Source: Tetracentron sinense
Taxonomy: Eukaryota; Streptophyta; Magnoliopsida; Trochodendrales; Trochodendraceae
Direction of reading: 5' to 3'
DNA length: 64,000 nucleotides
Assembly: GCA_015143295.1 (NCBI GenBank)
Contig: CM026560.1
Coordinates: 4,528,501 to 4,592,500, forward strand
Position numbers and translations under genes: made by a program. Every line of letters begins with the position of its first letter. Position 1 is the first letter of the stretch. The notes beneath the pieces were generated by a model. The model did no database searches. It was given only the letters and a program-made list of their open reading frames with translations, and had not been told where the DNA came from. Positions 59,036 to 64,000 of this stretch are shown here, piece after piece.

Positions 59036-61330
59036 TGTCGCGCCCCAAAATCCCCTAGGAGTTAAGGGAGACTTTAGGTATGACTATACATAACCTGACA
59101 AATCATCCTGCAAAATATACAATACATACTATGGCTAAAGTGCATAAATCAGAGTGCGGAAGCTTATCCAAAATTTTTCTTTTTCTATACCTAACCAGTA
59201 TTCCAAGTTCATATACAAAACATAACAAGTAAAGGTGGACATGCCCACTATCATAATACAAAATAAAGAAACCTCCCTATCTTTCTACTCAACAATAGTC
59301 TAGATAGGGCCACCTTTCTAGATCTCTGTCCTCCTAAGGCTACAATGGAATAGGTGCCTCTTCTTCAACGTACTATTTCTTAACCTATGGCTCGGGATTA
59401 AAGGTATCCACCGGACCTGTCGATATGAAATGTACGGCTGAGTATGGAATACTCAGCGAGCACAAGCTACTAGCTAACAATACCAATAATAGAATTCAAG
59501 TCATATTATCAAATTTAAACGATATAATAATCATGACATGTATGGAACTAAATGCGAAAACTCCATATAAAACCCGTGCTCAAATTCATAACTTATTCTT
59601 AAAATATCTATTCGTGTTTTCAAAAACTTGCTCGTCGTGTTTAAAACTCATTCTTGTCTTATTCTTGTCTCATGAGAATCATGCGTGTCTTATCTTGTTC
59701 TTGTTTAGAATTACACTTGTCTTGTCATGCTTGTCTTGTCATGACTTGTCATGCTTATCTTGTGAGTCAGATGTTAGTGCCCTTGTAACGACTTGTGAGC
59801 CAGGTATGTAAATACCCTTCAGCGAATTCTTGAAAGCAACTTGTGAGCTGAGTATGCAAATACCCTTTAGTGAAAATAGAAAAGGTGCACCAACATCCTT
59901 GACCGGCCTAATGTCCGGCATTGTCATGCTTGTCTTGTTTTCTTGTGAGCCAAATATGACATATCCTTGGATATGCCCTATCCTTGACCGACCCAAAGTT
60001 TGGCTTTATCATTCTTGTTTGTCTTGTTTTCTTGAAGCTAGATATGTCCTATCCTTGGATATATCCTATCCTTGATCGACCAAAAGTTCAGCTTTATCAT
60101 TCATTTCGTAAATCACATGTCTTATTCTTGGTTGTTTTCTCATATACATATACTAGAAAACCTCAGTTCATGCATGCATGCTTGTGTGTAGCAATGTGTG
60201 GCAATTATAATGACATGAACAATTCAAAGAATAGCATATAGCATTTCAAATCTTTCTATAATCATGTGAAAATTTACGGAAACATATAGAGCATATTAGC
60301 ACAATTTCCAAATTGGGAAAAACCCTAAATCATATTTTCATAGTCTTGAGTTTAAATTTCATACATGCATTTCATTAAACACATGACATTCAACATTTCT
60401 TTTGGCATTTAATCCACGTTTTCTTTGTCAAATATTTCATCAACCACCTTGAGTGCATGTTTTATGCGTACATTGCCCTTTCCCATTTTCCATCACACAA
60501 CAATCATCCACATCCTACATGGCATCCAACTCGCCTCAATTATCCATACATCCCACACATCCATACACATTTAATTAACTCTTTACATTTTAGGAAAACA
60601 TTGGTTAATCTCAAGAAAATGAAATATACAAGCTCAATCCATAATCATTCTTAAGGAACAACCTATGATATTACTAAGTCAACTAGGAGGGTGTACTAAC
60701 CTCTTAAGGATCACTCCTAACTTGAAGAAAAACACTTGGTCAAGGAGTCCAAGCTTGAGGAAGAAGAAGACACCGCCTTGAGTGGGAGATCCTTGCTTGT
60801 TGTGAATGATCCAAGCTTGATTTGAGCTCTTCTTCTTCAATCCAAAACCCCCATTTGGAAATCCCCAAATCTCATTTCTTCTCCTCTCCAATACGTCTTA
60901 GGTTTAAGTTAACCCAAAACCCCCCAAATGACCCCCTATTTATAGGCCAAGGGATTAAAACCCTAAATTCTGAAATTCGGCACCCGCCTGCGATCGATCG
61001 CAAATCCCAGTGCAATCGATCGACCTAGAGGTGATCTATCGCACGTGGACCCGAGAGCCTTTATCCACTTTTTCCACTGTATGCGATCGATCGCACCTTA
61101 CTTGCAATCGATCGCAAGTTCACCCGAAAGTTTTCTAAGTTTTTCCTCTAACTGCGATCGGTCGCACCTTATCTACAATCGATCGCACTTAGGGTACTAA
61201 CCCCCTTGATATACCACACCTAGTTTGTTACTAACCATTTCTCATAATTACAAGTTCAAAATACGTGGAATGCCCTTTGGCCATGAAGGTATATTTCATC
61301 AACCATGTACAAAAGTTCCGAGGTTCTACA
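59036..61330 (-). repeat. Tekay 5' LTR
   Basis: Plus-strand ends TGTCGCGCCCC and GGTTCTACA. TGCGATCGATCGCA at 60,989-61,002 and 61,081-61,095, with variants to 61,190, lies upstream of a minus-strand TATAAATAGGGGG box (about 60,928-60,942). The GACAAGACAAG tract lies at 59,650-60,030. Confidence 0.9.
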
Positions 61331-62364
61331 AATTTTGTGACCACCGATCAATCGGCACTCTTTTGGCCGATCAATCGGCGGACACCGTTTTGGGTACTTG
61401 TAAACTCGCGAGAATTGGATTTTTGAGCTCGTTTTGGATATTTCTAAAGCTATATTTCATTGAGACTTTCTCTCTATAAAAGAAGAAAGCCTCTTACCAT
61501 GAAAAGGTTCTGAATTTTGCTGATTTAAAGGAGAGAAGGCTCTGGAGATATATGAAAGTTGGAAGATGGATCATTCGTGTTCTTCGTATTCTTCATCGAA
61601 AGTGGTGTTCCTTGCTCTCGCTATGAACTAACTTCTTTTTCTAGGGTTTAGATGAAACTCTAGCCAAATAATTGTGTCTATTGTATTTTATTTAGGTTTT
61701 CTTTCTTGTATAAAAAATGATTGCATAACGAGAGGGTTGTTCTTCAACCAATTATTCGAGTTTATACTCAGTTTCAATATGATTTTATCCTTGTCTTAGG
61801 TTTTATTGTGTTGAGATTGAATTCATTCATATCTTCTTTCTGTGATTGTTGGTATGAATTTTATGCAATGTTTTTATTGTCAATGAATTAAATTATAGGA
61901 TATTCAATCCCTAAAGAAGACGAATGATGTCACAACCCTAATTTAGTGTGTATCACTCATGCTAACCAAAGATAGGATATGCCTAGAATTTAAACCCTTG
62001 AATTATTCTTGTTTTGATGAGTAGAGACTTGTAGTCGATCTCATCTCTATTGTTTATGCTTGAGAAACCTGGATAAATACAAGCGGATTCAATTATGAGG
62101 CTAGTGGTGGATTCAAACGCCCTAGATCTTTTCTCACCGATGTATAACCAAAAACTCTTAGTTTAATTAGGTTAATAAAATCTAATAGTTTAATTAGGTT
62201 AAAATCAATCAAATCAAATCAATCAATCTTTTTACTGATTGACTTAAAATTAATCTGGAGAAAAATGCAATGAAACCAGCGCAGTCCTCTGTGGTTCGAC
62301 ACCCCATACTAATCACTATTCTACGGAATTGTAGCTACTACGAGGTTTATTTAATTGGCGATCA
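61331..62364 (+). repeat. 3' LTR of the Athila element, right part
   Basis: Matches the rest of the 27,518 LTR. It starts at the first palindrome pair (CCGATCAATCGG, 61,345-61,356; and 61,367-61,380), then TATAAAAGAAG near 61,475, and ends GGCGATCA at 62,364. Confidence 0.9.
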
Positions 62365-62449
62365 ACCTGTATCATGGACAATGAGATTTCACTGCCCGCA
62401 CCAACAAATAACAAGTTTATACACCTTTCCTGTAAATACTTGTGTGGGC

Positions 62450-62735
62450 AATGAAATCTCACCGTCCAGAGTGTAGGTGCCAATGCACTTACCGACACCC
62501 TATCACTGCCCCAGAGGGGAGGTTGGTATTCACTCCTGCCTATAGGACGTGTGGGGGTAACTGGCTTACAACTACCATCCCATCTGCCCATGGGCAATGA
62601 AATCACACTGTCCGGAGTGTGGGTGCCAATGCTCCTACCCATGGCCTCACAACCCCAGAGGGGCGATTGGTATTCACTCCTGCCTATAGGACATGTGGGT
62701 GGCTTACAGCTACCATCCCATCAGCATTAAATGCT
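62450..62735. repeat. Tandem duplication of about 135 bases in the Tat LTR
   Basis: The phrase GGGCAATGAAATC...GTCC-GAGTGT-GGTGCCAATGC...GGTATTCACTCCTGCCTATA occurs twice in a row (about 62,450-62,590 and 62,591-62,730). Confidence 0.85.
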
Positions 62736-62754
62736 AATAGTTTGGCAATCATGT

Positions 62755-63010
62755 CTCATGGACAAGCATGGTGCCAGTCTCACCCTTGTCCTAATTCGAG
62801 GGGATTAATCCTCTCAGATAAACCTTGGTGCTAGCCCCCATGGGGTGAACACTTGTCATGATTTCATGGGATTAACCCTCTCAAATAGACCTTAGTTCCA
62901 GCCCCCAATAGGAGTGAGACTTGTCTTGATCCAAGCAGATTAATCCTCTCGGATAGACCTTGGTATCAGCCCCCATTGGATTGACACCTGTCCAAGATCC
63001 AAGGGGGTTG
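62755..63010. repeat. Threefold repeat of about 80 bases in the Tat LTR
   Basis: Three diverged units share GATTAATCCTCTCAGATAAACC, then TTGGTGCTAGCCCCCATGG, then ACACTTGTC. No counterpart was noticed in the LTR at 19,614-20,970. Confidence 0.75.
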
Positions 63011-64000
63011 AGCCCTAGATGATTGTTGTTTTGTCAATCCTCAAGGGAATGACACGTGTTGAGGGGATAACCCATGGCCATCAGTTGATCATCAAGTGCA
63101 TCAAGTGCCAGTCAGTACATGACTGCCACGAGGTAGAGGATCCCAAGAGAAGATCCTCTTTGTTTAAAGGGATCCTAAGATAATGTTCCCCCTCTTTAAA
63201 CCTAATGATGGGTGCCACATGGCACCCCAAGTTTAAGAAGAGTAAGGACTCTATTATGAGTCCTCAATGAAAAGGTGTCACCTGGCATTCCACTTATGAG
63301 GGGGGTTATTCTCTCCCCTGTTTTCGTCTTTATAAGAGGTTCTCCCCCAAAAAAGAGGAGACCAAAGTGTAGAACCCTCTGAATAAAGGACTCTGTTCCT
63401 CATAGGTCTCCCAAATAAGGAAAACTAACTGTCCATGGACATATGACCCTCTCTAAGGAGAATTAACCACAGATTAGTCTCCCCAAAAAGAGGGAAACCA
63501 AGAGAAAGATCCAAATGGACTCTTATGAATATAAAAAGGGAGTCTCCAACTGAGACTCCCCAATAAGAAGAAAGAAAAAGCCATACGGAAAAGAGCTTTC
63601 CAAAATAGAGAACTCTTCTCAACAAACAAGCCAGTGAAGAAGAAAGTTCCATTAACCATAGAAAATACAATGTGAGCCCTCAAATGGTCGCATCTCTCTT
63701 TCTCTTTTATTTTCTTCTACACAATGACCTCAAAGAGGCAACCTATAACACCTACATCGGATTTGGGCAACTCCTTTCAATGAAAAGAAACATTTTTATT
63801 ATCTATCCTGTTTCTTACTTTTCTTATTAATTGGAGGTTTCTCCCAGATTTGGAAAGTAATTAACAATCTAGATTCGCCCAAATTGGAAGAATAGTCCTC
63901 ACAAAAACAATAAACTTTACACAACAGTGAAGGTAATTTGACAGCAAGGTTCAAAAGGTCTCATCTCTTGAGACCGTTCAAAATTCACGCGTTATAACTT

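Larger units (their letters stand above)
51653..61330 (-). mobile_element. Tekay-type chromovirus (Ty3/gypsy), minus strand (fossil)
   Basis: Two LTRs of about 2.3 kb bound an internal region of 5.0 kb. In coding order: primer site, gag with CCHC knuckle, protease, reverse transcriptase, RNase H, integrase, C-terminal chromodomain, polypurine tract. The chromodomain and the order of domains identify the Tekay/Del chromovirus clade. All parts are present in recognisable form, but with many breaks. By eye the LTRs differ at about 10 per 100 bases over a 310-base sample. Inserted in the Athila 3' LTR. Confidence 0.9.
27518..62364 (+). mobile_element. Athila-type Ty3/gypsy element carrying nested insertions (fossil)
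   Basis: The element spans 34.8 kb because other elements sit in it. Its own parts are the 5' LTR (27,518-28,889), a primer site with the Athila consensus (28,895-28,912), gag (29,400-29,873 and 47,275-47,715), a protease-like region (about 48,260-49,160), a 3' region and a 3' LTR (51,312-51,652 and 61,331-62,364). I recognise no reverse transcriptase or integrase of its own, so it was probably non-autonomous. Flanks share ACCT on both sides (27,514-27,517 and 62,365-62,368). By eye the two LTRs differ at roughly 9 per 100 bases over one 330-base sample, which makes it some millions of years old. It is broken, with many breaks. Confidence 0.85.
62368..64000 (+). repeat. Tat-type LTR, plus strand, cut or ending at the window edge
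   Basis: It starts TGTATCATGGACAATGAG and shares its start and its tail (AAATTGGAAGAATAGTCC, ACAATAAACT) with the minus-strand LTR at 19,614-20,970. A TTTATAAGAGG box near 63,330 fits a promoter. It already exceeds that LTR by some 280 bases because of internal duplications. Short frames are chance. Confidence 0.65.

Noticed and set aside
1-64000. tRNA, rRNA or other structural RNA genes
   Set aside because: No cloverleaf with A and B boxes and no rRNA-like stretch was noticed on reading; the only tRNA-related words are primer sites.

Overview
This is plant nuclear DNA, from a flowering plant by its retroelement set: Athila, Tat/Ogre-like and Tekay-type Ty3/gypsy plus Sirevirus-like Ty1/copia, with CCA-ending tRNA primer sites. 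Nearly everything that can be named is LTR retrotransposon, and all copies are old and broken. I found no intact host gene, no rRNA or tRNA gene and no bacterial-type feature. One short stretch (8,206-11,745) may be a host exon remnant with a 3' splice site. The species cannot be told from this window.

Left part (1-27,517): a patchwork of LTRs and fragments. It holds a Tekay-like LTR cut by the window start (1-1,961), a copia LTR tail with a PBS remnant (3,216-3,299), a minus-strand copia 3' LTR (5,278-6,702), a 2.7-kb solo LTR with perfect GGCAT target duplications (8,272-10,965), and a Tat-like fossil on the minus strand (about 11,850-20,970) whose gag-RT-RNase H block lies in the opposite orientation. 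Next come a minus-strand Sirevirus-like solo LTR (21,601-23,228), another solo LTR only 21 bases away (23,250-25,494), and two more LTR fragments.

Right part (27,518-64,000): a nest. An Athila-type element spans 27,518-62,364. Its gag is split by a 17.4-kb Sirevirus-like copia element (29,879-47,269, flanked by GATGT). Its 3' LTR is split by a 9.7-kb Tekay chromovirus on the minus strand (51,653-61,330). The copia element was itself hit three times by solo LTRs: 31,828-34,010 (CATCC), 36,228-37,658 (an Athila LTR, CATGG/TATGG) and 41,112-43,481 (Tekay-like, AATTA). The Athila element sits at the very start of a Tat-type LTR (62,368 to beyond the window end).

The most interesting signal crosses families. 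At least six LTR types from three lineages carry short palindromes centred on TCGA (GATCGATC, AGTCGACT or GGTCGACC cores), usually in pairs, just upstream of a TATA box. The same motif-plus-TATA module recurs inside the copia element directly before its extra 3' ORF. Copy number of the module differs between LTRs of one family. I treat this as a candidate shared promoter architecture.
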